Assembly (NCBI GenBank): GCA_902797455.1
Contig: CADBTE010000031.1
Coordinates: 1 to 12,651 of the forward strand
Direction of reading: 5' to 3'
Source: an uncultured Planctomycetota bacterium
Lineage (GTDB): Bacteria; Planctomycetota; Planctomycetia; Pirellulales; Thermoguttaceae
DNA length: 12,651 nucleotides
The notes beneath the pieces are model-generated. The model did not search any database. It was given only the letters and a program-made list of their open reading frames with translations, and was not told the DNA's origin. A program made the position numbers and the translations under genes. Of the stretch, positions 1 to 7,545 are shown one piece after another. The stretch's first letter is position 1. Every line of letters begins with the position of its first letter.

Positions 1-1
1 C

Positions 2-1357
2 GTCATCGCGATCATCGGCATCTTGATCGGACTGCTCCTCCCGGCGGTCCAGGCGGCCCGTGAGGCGGCCCGCCGCATGAAGTGCACGAACAATCTCAAG
101 CAGATCGGTCTGGCGATGCACAACTACGCCGACGTCTACGGTGAATATTTCCCGGCCGGTCTGATGCCGTTCGCGCACTGGCGCGCCCGAGCCGGCGCCA
201 TTGCCGCGCTGACCCCCTACATGGAAATGACCCAGGCCTGGGACGCTTTCCAGGGAGTTGCCGATGCCGCCAAGTCCTTTGGTATCAATGATGCCCTGTG
301 CGCGAGCGGATCTGACGTCGGTGTTGCCGGTCCCGCTCTTGCTGCTGGTGCCCTTGGTGCTAATCTGCCTCAGTACGCCCGGGTTTGCGCTCGTTTGTTC
401 GAGGCCTTCAAGGGGCCCTATCCCGGTCTGGTCTGCCCGTCCGACGGCAACGCCGCCTCACCGTACCTGATGGGTTCGACTTCCAGTCCCAACACCGACA
501 GCTGGGGGTTCGACGGTCCTCAGGGCTGTCTGTCCGTCTATTCCATGGTCGGCATTTCCGGCTGCAACGACTGCTATGTCGCGCACCTGAGCTACTGTTC
601 CTGCATGGGGGACGCGATGTACGGTATCAATGCTTTCCCCCAAGAGATCTACGCTTATGACTGGGCTTACGGGGAAACCGGCGACTGCCGCAGCTCCGCG
701 ATGGGGCAGCGCGGTCTGTTTATGCCGGGCTTGGTCGGCAAGCGTCTTTCCTCGATCACCGACGGGACGAGCAATACCATCGCCTTCAGCGAAATGGTCT
801 GCGCCAACAATCAGACCCCGTTCCGCGGCGACGCCATTAAGTCGACGAACATCAAGGGGGGGGTCGCCAACCTGCAGTCTTCCAACGGCGCGTTCTTCAC
901 CCTGAATTCCGGCAACGTTCATGACGGCGTCAGCGCGTTCAACCCGTCGGTCTGTCTGAGCGCCGCCAAAGATCCGTACGATCAGCATAAGATCGGCACC
1001 GATACCGCCTGGTCGTGGCGCGGTCAGCTGTGGTTCACCGGTTTCTCGGTCGACGCCCGCTTCAGCACCATTCTTCCGCCGAACTCCCCCAACTGTGTCT
1101 GGGGCCCAACGGGTGGCTCCAATGGCTGGGAGCACCACATCGGAACGATCTCGGCTCAGTCGAATCACCCGGGCGGCGTGAACGTCGCGATGGCTGACGG
1201 TTCCTGCCATTTCGTCAGCGACGGGGTCGATTGGACCAGCAACTCCGTGGGTGTCTCCGTCGCGGGGAGCCACGCTCCGCGGACCGAGGGGGCCAGTCTC
1301 TACGGTATCTGGGGCGCCATGGGCACCCCGTGCGGCGGCGAGAGCAGGGCTCTGTAA
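2..1357 (+). CDS. DUF1559 pseudopilin-like protein, 5' partial
   Basis: This is the C-terminal 451 residues of a planctomycete DUF1559 (SBP_bac_10) protein; the start and the prepilin peptidase site lie beyond the left edge. The first codons in view encode the end of a type IV pilin-like hydrophobic helix (VIAIIGILIGLLLPAVQAAR), followed by the family's usual basic stretch and the CTNNLKQIGLAMHNY block. Later come the DGTSNTIAFSE motif (about 760-792) and the C-terminal H-X9-DG signature (SNHPGGVNVAMADGS, His codon at 1166). Proteins of this type are thought to be anchored pseudopilin-like surface or secretion components; the exact role is unknown. It has more cysteines than I expect, including a cluster at about 561-606 (C-x2-C-x7-C-x-C). 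The TAA at 1355 is followed by a hairpin and then a lipoprotein gene, a common pairing for this family. Confidence 0.93.
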   Translation, partial: VIAIIGILIGLLLPAVQAAREAARRMKCTNNLKQIGLAMHNYADVYGEYFPAGLMPFAHWRARAGAIAALTPYMEMTQAWDAFQGVADAAKSFGINDALCASGSDVGVAGPALAAGALGANLPQYARVCARLFEAFKGPYPGLVCPSDGNAASPYLMGSTSSPNTDSWGFDGPQGCLSVYSMVGISGCNDCYVAHLSYCSCMGDAMYGINAFPQEIYAYDWAYGETGDCRSSAMGQRGLFMPGLVGKRLSSITDGTSNTIAFSEMVCANNQTPFRGDAIKSTNIKGGVANLQSSNGAFFTLNSGNVHDGVSAFNPSVCLSAAKDPYDQHKIGTDTAWSWRGQLWFTGFSVDARFSTILPPNSPNCVWGPTGGSNGWEHHIGTISAQSNHPGGVNVAMADGSCHFVSDGVDWTSNSVGVSVAGSHAPRTEGASLYGIWGAMGTPCGGESRAL

Positions 1358-1395
1358 GAAGCGCGCCCGCGGCTGAGGTAGTTTAACGAAATCGC

Positions 1396-1440
1396 AAAGC
1401 CCCGTTTTGTACGCAAGACGGGGCTTTTGTCTGTTGTTTT
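1396..1440 (+). terminator. Hairpin with UACG tetraloop, terminator or attenuator
   Basis: Arms at 1396-1409 and 1414-1427 pair over 14 bp with one T-G wobble, and the loop 1410-1413 is TACG closed by G-C, a UNCG-type stable tetraloop in RNA. The T-run after it is interrupted (TTTTG, then TTG, then TTTTT), so termination may be partial. It sits 38 bp after the pseudopilin stop, and only 30 bp separate it from the lipoprotein start. Confidence 0.8.
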
Positions 1441-1457
1441 TAGAAAGACAGGAATCC

Positions 1458-1970
1458 ATGAAAAGAGCCCTTATTGCCCTGTGTTGTTTGGCTGCCGCGG
1501 CTGTGGTCGGCTGCGGTCCGAAGCTCCCCGATGGGATGCCGAAACTTTATCCGACGGCGGTGACCATCACCAGCGATGGTCAGCCGGTGCCCGACGCGCC
1601 GGTCCAGGCGTTTATGCCCGGTTTTACCTGGCCGATCGCCGGTGTGACCGATGCCAGCGGCCGTGCCGTATTGAGTGTTCAGGGTCAGTTCCCGGGCGCT
1701 CCCGCCGGCGAGCTGACCGTCACGGTGCGGAAGCTCCGCATTGTCGACGGTCCGACGAAACAGGCACAGCCCGACCCGCCGGAGGACTACGGTGAGCATC
1801 TTGCCTGGAGCGCTCAGGTCCAGGCGGAGGAGGAGCAGTTCCTCCTTGGCGGCGAGGAGTACACCGACGCCGAGAATTCCCCGCTGAAGATCACGGTTGT
1901 CAAGGGAAAGAACGATCTGTCGCTCGAAATCCCCTCCGACGAGGTTCAGATCAAGTTCGCGACGAAGTGA
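1458..1970 (+). CDS. Small lipoprotein with carboxypeptidase-regulatory-like fold, DUF1559 partner
   Basis: A 170-residue secreted lipoprotein. The start at ATG 1458 is chosen because it gives a clean signal peptide (MKRALIALCC..., lipobox VVGC with Cys19) and has AGGA just upstream; longer in-frame extensions would bury that signal. The mature part has a beta-sandwich pattern: TAVTITSDGQPVPDAPV, then GVTDASGRAVLSV, then AGELTVTVRK, as in carboxypeptidase-regulatory or transthyretin-like domains. The C-terminal segment (NSPLKITVVKGKNDLSLEI) matches the closing strands I recognise from small planctomycete lipoproteins encoded next to DUF1559 genes. The middle is acidic (a run of Glu around residues 121-140). 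There is little room for a promoter of its own after the preceding hairpin, so it is probably expressed by read-through from the pseudopilin gene. Molecular function is unknown; no catalytic residues are expected. Confidence 0.88.
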   Translation: MKRALIALCCLAAAAVVGCGPKLPDGMPKLYPTAVTITSDGQPVPDAPVQAFMPGFTWPIAGVTDASGRAVLSVQGQFPGAPAGELTVTVRKLRIVDGPTKQAQPDPPEDYGEHLAWSAQVQAEEEQFLLGGEEYTDAENSPLKITVVKGKNDLSLEIPSDEVQIKFATK

Positions 1971-2004
1971 GTGTCACTTTCCGACTGTTTCACCCTCTGG
2001 GAAC

Positions 2005-2039
2005 AAAAAAAGACGCGCCTTTTGGGCGCGTCTTTTTTT
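2005..2039. terminator. Bidirectional intrinsic terminator
   Basis: A perfect 15-bp stem (2005-2019 with 2025-2039) closes a five-base TTTTG loop. The core GACGCGCC/GGCGCGTC is flanked by six A on one side and seven T on the other, giving a U-tract on either strand. It lies between the convergent lipoprotein and oxidoreductase genes and can end both transcripts. Confidence 0.93.
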
Positions 2040-2081
2040 GTTCTCTCTCCCCGTGGGCAGATAAGCCGGGATTTGCGTTTG

Positions 2082-3386
2082 TCAGATATCGTACACCCCC
2101 GGAACCGGAATCGGATACAGGCCGTTTTCCAGCGGCGTCACCGGCGGCTCCATATCGAACGAGATATCCTCATCGTCCGCCGGGCCGAAGGTGAACTTGC
2201 TGTCGAACAGCTCCTGCCAGTTGACCCGCTTGCCGGTCATGCAGGCGACCTCGCCGCAGATAGCGGTCATCGTCGAGCGGGCCATTCTGGGACCGTCGTT
2301 GATCGGCTTTCCATCGAGGATGGAGTTGATCATCTCGTAATGCTCCTGGACGTACATATCACGCTCACGCCCGTGATCGGGTTTCCAGGTCACGTTCCCC
2401 TTAAGGTCAGTGAAGTACGGGGTTCCCGTGGCGCAGAAGTGGCAGCGTCCCTTCGTCCCGAAGAAGACATCGAGATTCGAGGTGTGGCAGCCCGAAGCGG
2501 TCCGGTTCATTCCGAAGATCCGACGGCCGTCGGCGTATTCCCAAATCGCGCCGTTGTGGTCGAACAAATTTCCCAACTCGGGGATGAACTCGGTGGAACG
2601 CCCGCCGATCCCGTAGGTCGACTCCGGAAGCTCGTCGTTGAGCGCCCAAAGGACCGAGTCGATATTGTGCAGGAGCGACTGAAGAATATCGTCGCCGGTG
2701 AGCCAGCCGAAATGGTACCAGTTGCGGAACTGGTATTCGATCTCGCTCCACCCCTCCTGGCGCTTGTTCAGCGAGTAGGGGGTACGGATGTAGTCGGACT
2801 GGGCGGCGGTGATCTCACCGATCTCACCGTCTTTGATTCGAGCGACCGCCTCTTGACGAAGGGTATCGTAGCGGTAGCACAGGCCGGAGACAAACGCGGT
2901 CTTGTTCTCCTCGGCGATCGCCGCCGCCTCTAAGATGCGGTGAACCCCGAGGGCGTCGATTCCGTGCGGCTTTTCCACAAAGACGTGCTTTCCCGCCTTA
3001 ACGGCGTTCAGAGCGTAGAAGGGATGGAACCGGCTGGCGCAGGCGATTAAGACGACATCGGCGCTTTCGATCACCCCTTGGTAGGCATTAAAGCCGGTGA
3101 AGAGCCGCTCGTCGGGGACGTCGACACGATCGCCGAAGGCTTCCGATACCGCCTCGCGAGCCACGACAGCCCGATCTTCGAACAGTTCCCCCATGGCGAC
3201 CAGCTTGGTGTTGGGGACAGCGTCCAGGGCATTGCGGCTGGCGCCCATGCCTCGGCCGCCGCAGCCGATGATACCGAAACGAATCTGGTCACTTCCGGCG
3301 GCGTGCGCGCCCTGGGCGACCGACAGCGCGGCTCCGGCCGCGGCCGAGGCCTGTAAAAAATGGCGACGGGACAGTTTGTTCGACAT
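2082..3386 (-). CDS. Tat-exported Gfo/Idh/MocA family oxidoreductase
   Basis: A 434-residue NAD(P)-dependent oxidoreductase of the Gfo/Idh/MocA family, whose members usually oxidise or reduce sugar or inositol hydroxyls. The N-terminus is a twin-arginine signal (SRRHFLQAS, Arg7-Arg8, then a hydrophobic Ala-rich stretch ending AQGAHA), so the folded protein is predicted to be exported. The Rossmann domain starts at about residue 35 with IRFGIIGCGGRGMG (GxGGxG at 41-46), followed by the EKPHG motif at 138-142 carrying the catalytic-region Lys139. In the C-terminal substrate domain, LLHNIDSVLW holds His240 and Asp243, the usual HxxD-type pair. The start at 3386 is preferred over an upstream in-frame ATG because it begins the Tat signal and has AAGAGG (3394-3399 on the complementary strand) upstream. 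Planctomycetes carry many such exported paralogues; the substrate cannot be read from sequence. Confidence 0.93.
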   Translation of the reverse strand: MSNKLSRRHFLQASAAAGAALSVAQGAHAAGSDQIRFGIIGCGGRGMGASRNALDAVPNTKLVAMGELFEDRAVVAREAVSEAFGDRVDVPDERLFTGFNAYQGVIESADVVLIACASRFHPFYALNAVKAGKHVFVEKPHGIDALGVHRILEAAAIAEENKTAFVSGLCYRYDTLRQEAVARIKDGEIGEITAAQSDYIRTPYSLNKRQEGWSEIEYQFRNWYHFGWLTGDDILQSLLHNIDSVLWALNDELPESTYGIGGRSTEFIPELGNLFDHNGAIWEYADGRRIFGMNRTASGCHTSNLDVFFGTKGRCHFCATGTPYFTDLKGNVTWKPDHGRERDMYVQEHYEMINSILDGKPINDGPRMARSTMTAICGEVACMTGKRVNWQELFDSKFTFGPADDEDISFDMEPPVTPLENGLYPIPVPGVYDI

Positions 3387-3441
3387 AGCGATACCTCTTG
3401 CGTGGTTTTGTCGTGCGGAAATGAAGTAACAACCAAGCATT

Positions 3442-3470
3442 AGTGTATCGAAGCGAAAGTCAAATGTCAA
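3442..3470 (-). promoter_or_regulatory. Sigma70-like promoter for the Gfo/Idh/MocA gene
   Basis: Read on the minus strand, TTGACA (3465-3470) is a consensus -35 box, then 17 bp, then TACACT (3442-3447) as a 4/6 -10 box. The predicted transcript start is roughly 50 bp upstream of the ATG at 3386. Two tandem heptamers (plus strand GTCAAAT 3459-3465 and GTCAAAC 3466-3472) overlap the -35 box and could be a regulator site. Confidence 0.6.
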
Positions 3471-3527
3471 ACGTTTTTGTCCTTCCATAAAATTTTCCCA
3501 ACTCCTCTACAAATCGACTGTTCGTTG

Positions 3528-3536
3528 TGCTACAAT
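3528..3536 (+). promoter_or_regulatory. Extended -10 promoter candidate for the diheme/FGE-like gene
   Basis: TGC followed by TACAAT (3531-3536) fits an extended -10 element, with a 5/6 match to the consensus hexamer. No good -35 box is present at 16-18 bp upstream, which is tolerated for extended -10 promoters. The leader to the ATG at 3602 would be about 60 bp. It contains a small dyad, AAAAC-GT-GTTTT (3561-3572), and a strong ribosome binding site AAGGAG at 3591-3596. Confidence 0.4.
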
Positions 3537-3601
3537 CCCAGACGGGTGAACAGTTCCCGCAAAACGTGTTTTTTAAGCTGCTTCCCGCCTAAGGAGTACC
3601 T

Positions 3602-6600
3602 ATGCATTGTCGTTTTCTCGCCAAGGCGCTGCTGATCGCGGCACTGGTCCTGGTCTTCCCGCGTCTGTACGGCGCCGAGATCACGCTTTCCACCGAAACA
3701 TGGCCTCATTCGCCGGAAGGATTCAGCCAGATGCAGTGGCGTGTCCTTGAAAAAGCCGATGAGAACCTCCTTTCTTTTAGCGGCGGGGGAATAATTGCCG
3801 CTGAGCGGTTCGACGACACACAGACCGGCAGCGGTCTTGGCGCGCTGACCGATAAAGACTGCGCTCGTTTCGGCGACGCGCGGCGCGTTTGGGTCAATAA
3901 GTCCCAGCCGGCGACCATTACCTTTTATCTGGGCGCTGCGCGTTCGATTCGTCAGGTGCGTGTCTTCACCGCCAACGATGATTCCCGCGCCAACCAAGAT
4001 TACGAGGCGCGCTTTGTCAATAACTCCGCCGCGCCGGGACAAACTCCCTCGTTCGACAACGCCAAAGTTTTATCGACCGGCGACACCATCATCGGGCCGA
4101 ACGCCGGCGAGATGATGAGCTGCTTCTCTCGCGAGGGGGGGAACCTCTTCGACGAAAAGTACGATTGGGTTCAGTTCACCTTCTGGCCGACCGGTCTCGA
4201 CGGTCAGAACACCGCCGGACAGCCCGCCAAACAAGATCGCCCGGAGGGGTGGTCCTGCGCGCTGGTCGAGATCCAGGTCCTGATGGACTTAAACGACGAG
4301 GGACTCTTCGCCTCGGACAGTGAGAAACAACGGTGGCTCCAAGAGCGCAATCGCCTTTTCTTCGAGCGCGGGGCTGATACGCTCGGTTATGAAATGTCGT
4401 TCGCTTTGCGTCATCTCGACTCTCTCCCGATGGCGGTGGAAGATATGATCGAGCGCTTCGGCGACGACTTTGACCCGAAAGATTATCTCCAGCGCTGCGC
4501 CTCTTTTAAGGAACAGTTCGCCCAGGTCACCCCTGACGATGCCGAGGGGTTCAAAGAGCTGATCGGCCAATACGCCGATTTCCGCCGCGAGGTGCTTCTT
4601 TCCAACCCGCTTCTGGACGATTTTGACGAAATCCTTATGCGCGAAAGCGATGTCTTGGCGCTGGAACAAAACTGGATGTCGAACGCCACCCGTCCGAAGC
4701 AGGAGTACGTCGACTCGCTTGTGGCGATTAACCCCCGCTCCGGCGCCAAAAGGGTGATCCTCGATCGTGGTCCGAAAAATTCGTTCGTCGGCGACCTGTG
4801 TCTCCATTGGGACGGCGATAAATGCCTGATGACCGGTCTGTCGGAGAACAACACCTGGCAGGTTTTCCAATGCGATCTGACCAGCGGCGCCGTTTCCCAG
4901 GTGACCCCCGATATGGGGGGGGATGTCGATAACGTCGAGGGGTGCTATGTTCCCGACGGATCGACGATTTTTGTTTCCAGCGCCTCGATGATGGGGGTGC
5001 CTTGCATCGGCGGAAGCGGCCTGGTCGGCAATATCTACCGAATGGAGGCCGACGGCAAGACGGTCCGTCAGCTCACCTTCGAGCAGGACCAAGACTGGTG
5101 CCCGACGATCCTCCCGAATGGCCGAATCCTCTACCTCCGCTGGGAATACGTTGATACGCCGCACTACTTCGCCCGAATCCTCTTTACGATGAACCCCGAC
5201 GGAACAAACCAGGTGGAGCACTACGGCAGCGGTTCGTTCTGGCCGAACTCGCTGTTCTACTGCAAGCCGATTCCGGGTCAGTCGTCGAAATTCGTCGGAA
5301 TCGTCTCCGGTCACCACGGTTTGGCGCGTGAAGGCGAGCTTGTCGTCTTCGATCCCGCGCTGGGGCGTCAAGAGACAGCCGGCGTGGTTCAGCGGATTCC
5401 CGGCCATGGCCAGACTGTCGAACCGACGATTGCCGACCAGCTGGTCGCCGACTCGTGGCCTCGCTTCCTCTTCCCCTATCCGCTGGATGACACCTACTTC
5501 CTCACCTGCAGCGCGATGGACAACGGCAGCCAGTGGGAAATCTACCTGGTTGACCTGTTCGACAACATGCTGAAGATCTGCTCCGTCCCGGGACGCCATC
5601 TCACCGAGCCGATCCCGCTTATGGAGCGGGAGGCCCCCCAGGTGATTAAAAAGCGTACGGTCGACGGCGCCAAAGACGCGAAGGTCTTTATCACCGATAT
5701 GTATTTCGGCCAGGGGCTTCCCGATGTCCCGGTCGGAACGGTCAAGACGCTGCGTCTGTTCGCCTACAGCTACGGCTACCGCGGTATTGGCGGTCACGAC
5801 ATCCACGGGATGGAGAGCTGCTGGGACGGCCGCCGTATTCTCGGCGAGGTTCCGGTCTTCCCCGACGGTTCGGCTACCTTTAAGATTCCCGCCAATACGC
5901 CGATCTCCATCCAGCCGCTGGATGAGAACGGCGCGGCGGTCCAGCTGATGCGCTCCTGGTTCGTCGGTATGCCGGGCGAGTCTGAAAGCTGCATCGGCTG
6001 CCACGAGACGCAGAACAGCGCCTCCCCTGGCAAGCTGACCGAGGCGCGCAACGCCGAGCCGGTCGACATCACGCCGTTCTACGGCCCCGAGCGCCCCTTC
6101 ACCTTTGAGGGAGAGGTTCAGCCGGTTCTCGACCGTTATTGCGTTGGCTGCCACGATGGGAGCCAGCCGGATCGCCCGAACTTCGCCGACACCAGCGAAG
6201 GGCCGCGGCATTTCTCCAAGGCGTACCACGCCCTGATGCCGTATGTCCGCCGTCCGGGCCCGGAGAGTGATATCCATACCTTCAAGCCGATGGAATACCA
6301 CGTCTCTACCAGCGAGTTGATCCAGATGCTCGAGAAAGGCCACCACAACGTCAAACTCGATTCGGATGCCCTTCGGCACCTTTACTGCTGGATCGACCTG
6401 AATGTTCCCTATTTCGGCACCTGGACCGAAATCGCCGAGGCCAACAGCGGTCAAAAGGGGACCGACCCGCTCAAGGGGGTGAGTGACCGTTACGTCGATC
6501 TGCGCAACCTCTACGCCGACGCGGGGAAAAACTACGAGTCCGATTCGTACCGCTTCGAAAAAGAGAAGAAACCGGTTGAGTTCCTCGCTCCCGAAGAGGT

Positions 6601-7495
6601 TCCGGAACCGGACCGCAGCGCTCCGGCGGTCGCCAACTGGCCGTTTACGGTGAACGATCAGCCCGAAAAGCGAACGATCACCGTTGATGATGTTTCGTTC
6701 GATATGGTGAAGATCCCCGCCGGTTCGTTCGTGATGGGCGATGAGGAAGGGTTCCTCGATGAACTCCCGCGCTGCGCCGCGACGATCGACAAACCGTTCT
6801 GGATGATGACCACCGAGGTGACCAACGCGCTGTACCGGCTCTTCGACGCGGAGCACGACAGCCGATTCATCGATCAGTGGAATAAAGACCACAATACCCC
6901 GGGTTATCCGGCCAATAAGCCGGAGCAGCCGGTCATCCGAATCTCCTGGAACCGCGCCGTCGATTTCTGCGCTTGGCTCAGTGAGAAGACCGGGAAGCAT
7001 TTCCGCCTCCCGACCGAGGCCGAGTGGGAATGGGCCGCGCGCGGCGGCAGCGATTCTCCGATGTGGTACGGCGCGCTGGATACCGACTTTGGTACCTTAG
7101 AGAACCTTTCCGACGATAGCACGCGGCTGTTTGTCGTCGCGGGGGTCAGTCCCGAGGCGGTTCCGCACCAAGATTGGGAAGCGTTTTTCCCGCGGGCCAA
7201 CGGAATCAACGATGGGAATTTCATCGCCCAGGCCGTTGGGCAGTACAAGCCGAATCCGTTTGGGCTCTGCGATATTCTGGGAAGTGTCTGCGAGTGGACC
7301 GCTTCTGATTACCGTCCGTACCCGTATAAGGCCGACGACGGCCGCAACGCCGGTGACCAGAATCAGCGCAAGGTCGCCCGCGGCGGTTCGTGGGCCGATC
7401 GCCCGAAGTGGGCCCGCTGCGGTGTCCGTAAACCGTATCAGCCGTGGCAGCCGGTCTACAACGTCGGTATTCGCGCGGTCTGTGACGACGAGTAA
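3602..7495 (+). CDS. Secreted HzsA-like diheme protein fused to an FGE/SUMF1-like domain
   Basis: A 1297-residue multidomain exported protein; the start is fixed by AAGGAG five bases upstream. Order: Sec signal peptide (1 to about 25, ending RLYGA); discoidin-like beta-sandwich (about 60-230, with TITFYLGAARSIRQVRVFTA); a helical, charged region (about 232-360); a TolB/WD40-like beta-propeller from residue 370 to about 690; a hydrazine-synthase-alpha-like middle region; two c-type haem motifs, CIGCH (797-801) and CVGCH (847-851), the second in a PVLDRYCVGCHDG context as in planctomycete PSD1-type cytochromes; and a C-terminal formylglycine-generating-enzyme-like domain (about 1025-1297) with IPAGSFVMG, LPTEAEWEWAARGG (1136-1149), CEWT and RGGSW (1260-1264). 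The two copper-ligand cysteines of true FGE are replaced by Asp1266 and Ala1271, so formylglycine synthesis is unlikely. Redox or binding roles are possible. Nothing else suggests anammox: no hydrazine synthase beta/gamma partners are present. Confidence 0.9.
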   Translation: MHCRFLAKALLIAALVLVFPRLYGAEITLSTETWPHSPEGFSQMQWRVLEKADENLLSFSGGGIIAAERFDDTQTGSGLGALTDKDCARFGDARRVWVNKSQPATITFYLGAARSIRQVRVFTANDDSRANQDYEARFVNNSAAPGQTPSFDNAKVLSTGDTIIGPNAGEMMSCFSREGGNLFDEKYDWVQFTFWPTGLDGQNTAGQPAKQDRPEGWSCALVEIQVLMDLNDEGLFASDSEKQRWLQERNRLFFERGADTLGYEMSFALRHLDSLPMAVEDMIERFGDDFDPKDYLQRCASFKEQFAQVTPDDAEGFKELIGQYADFRREVLLSNPLLDDFDEILMRESDVLALEQNWMSNATRPKQEYVDSLVAINPRSGAKRVILDRGPKNSFVGDLCLHWDGDKCLMTGLSENNTWQVFQCDLTSGAVSQVTPDMGGDVDNVEGCYVPDGSTIFVSSASMMGVPCIGGSGLVGNIYRMEADGKTVRQLTFEQDQDWCPTILPNGRILYLRWEYVDTPHYFARILFTMNPDGTNQVEHYGSGSFWPNSLFYCKPIPGQSSKFVGIVSGHHGLAREGELVVFDPALGRQETAGVVQRIPGHGQTVEPTIADQLVADSWPRFLFPYPLDDTYFLTCSAMDNGSQWEIYLVDLFDNMLKICSVPGRHLTEPIPLMEREAPQVIKKRTVDGAKDAKVFITDMYFGQGLPDVPVGTVKTLRLFAYSYGYRGIGGHDIHGMESCWDGRRILGEVPVFPDGSATFKIPANTPISIQPLDENGAAVQLMRSWFVGMPGESESCIGCHETQNSASPGKLTEARNAEPVDITPFYGPERPFTFEGEVQPVLDRYCVGCHDGSQPDRPNFADTSEGPRHFSKAYHALMPYVRRPGPESDIHTFKPMEYHVSTSELIQMLEKGHHNVKLDSDALRHLYCWIDLNVPYFGTWTEIAEANSGQKGTDPLKGVSDRYVDLRNLYADAGKNYESDSYRFEKEKKPVEFLAPEEVPEPDRSAPAVANWPFTVNDQPEKRTITVDDVSFDMVKIPAGSFVMGDEEGFLDELPRCAATIDKPFWMMTTEVTNALYRLFDAEHDSRFIDQWNKDHNTPGYPANKPEQPVIRISWNRAVDFCAWLSEKTGKHFRLPTEAEWEWAARGGSDSPMWYGALDTDFGTLENLSDDSTRLFVVAGVSPEAVPHQDWEAFFPRANGINDGNFIAQAVGQYKPNPFGLCDILGSVCEWTASDYRPYPYKADDGRNAGDQNQRKVARGGSWADRPKWARCGVRKPYQPWQPVYNVGIRAVCDDE

Positions 7496-7545
7496 ATACT
7501 TCCGGCCAAACGCTTTCCACTCGGTACAAAGAAAGGGTTTTTCCT

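Noticed and set aside
458..1459. A 333-codon open frame antisense to the pseudopilin gene
   Set aside because: The plus-strand frame has DUF1559 motifs throughout; the antisense translation is Arg/Gly/Ala-rich and has no motif.
1971..2933. A 320-codon plus-strand open frame antisense to the oxidoreductase
   Set aside because: It begins inside the terminator region and lies over the conserved C-terminal domain of the Gfo/Idh/MocA gene; no start signal or motif.
4289..7000. A 903-codon open frame antisense to the diheme/FGE-like gene
   Set aside because: It mirrors a gene with clear domains and motifs, its translation has no recognisable family, and long antisense frames are common in GC-rich coding DNA.
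3602..7495. Evidence for anammox (hydrazine synthase)
   Set aside because: HzsA-like proteins are widespread in planctomycetes that do not perform anammox, no beta or gamma subunit genes are present here, and the haem motif context differs.
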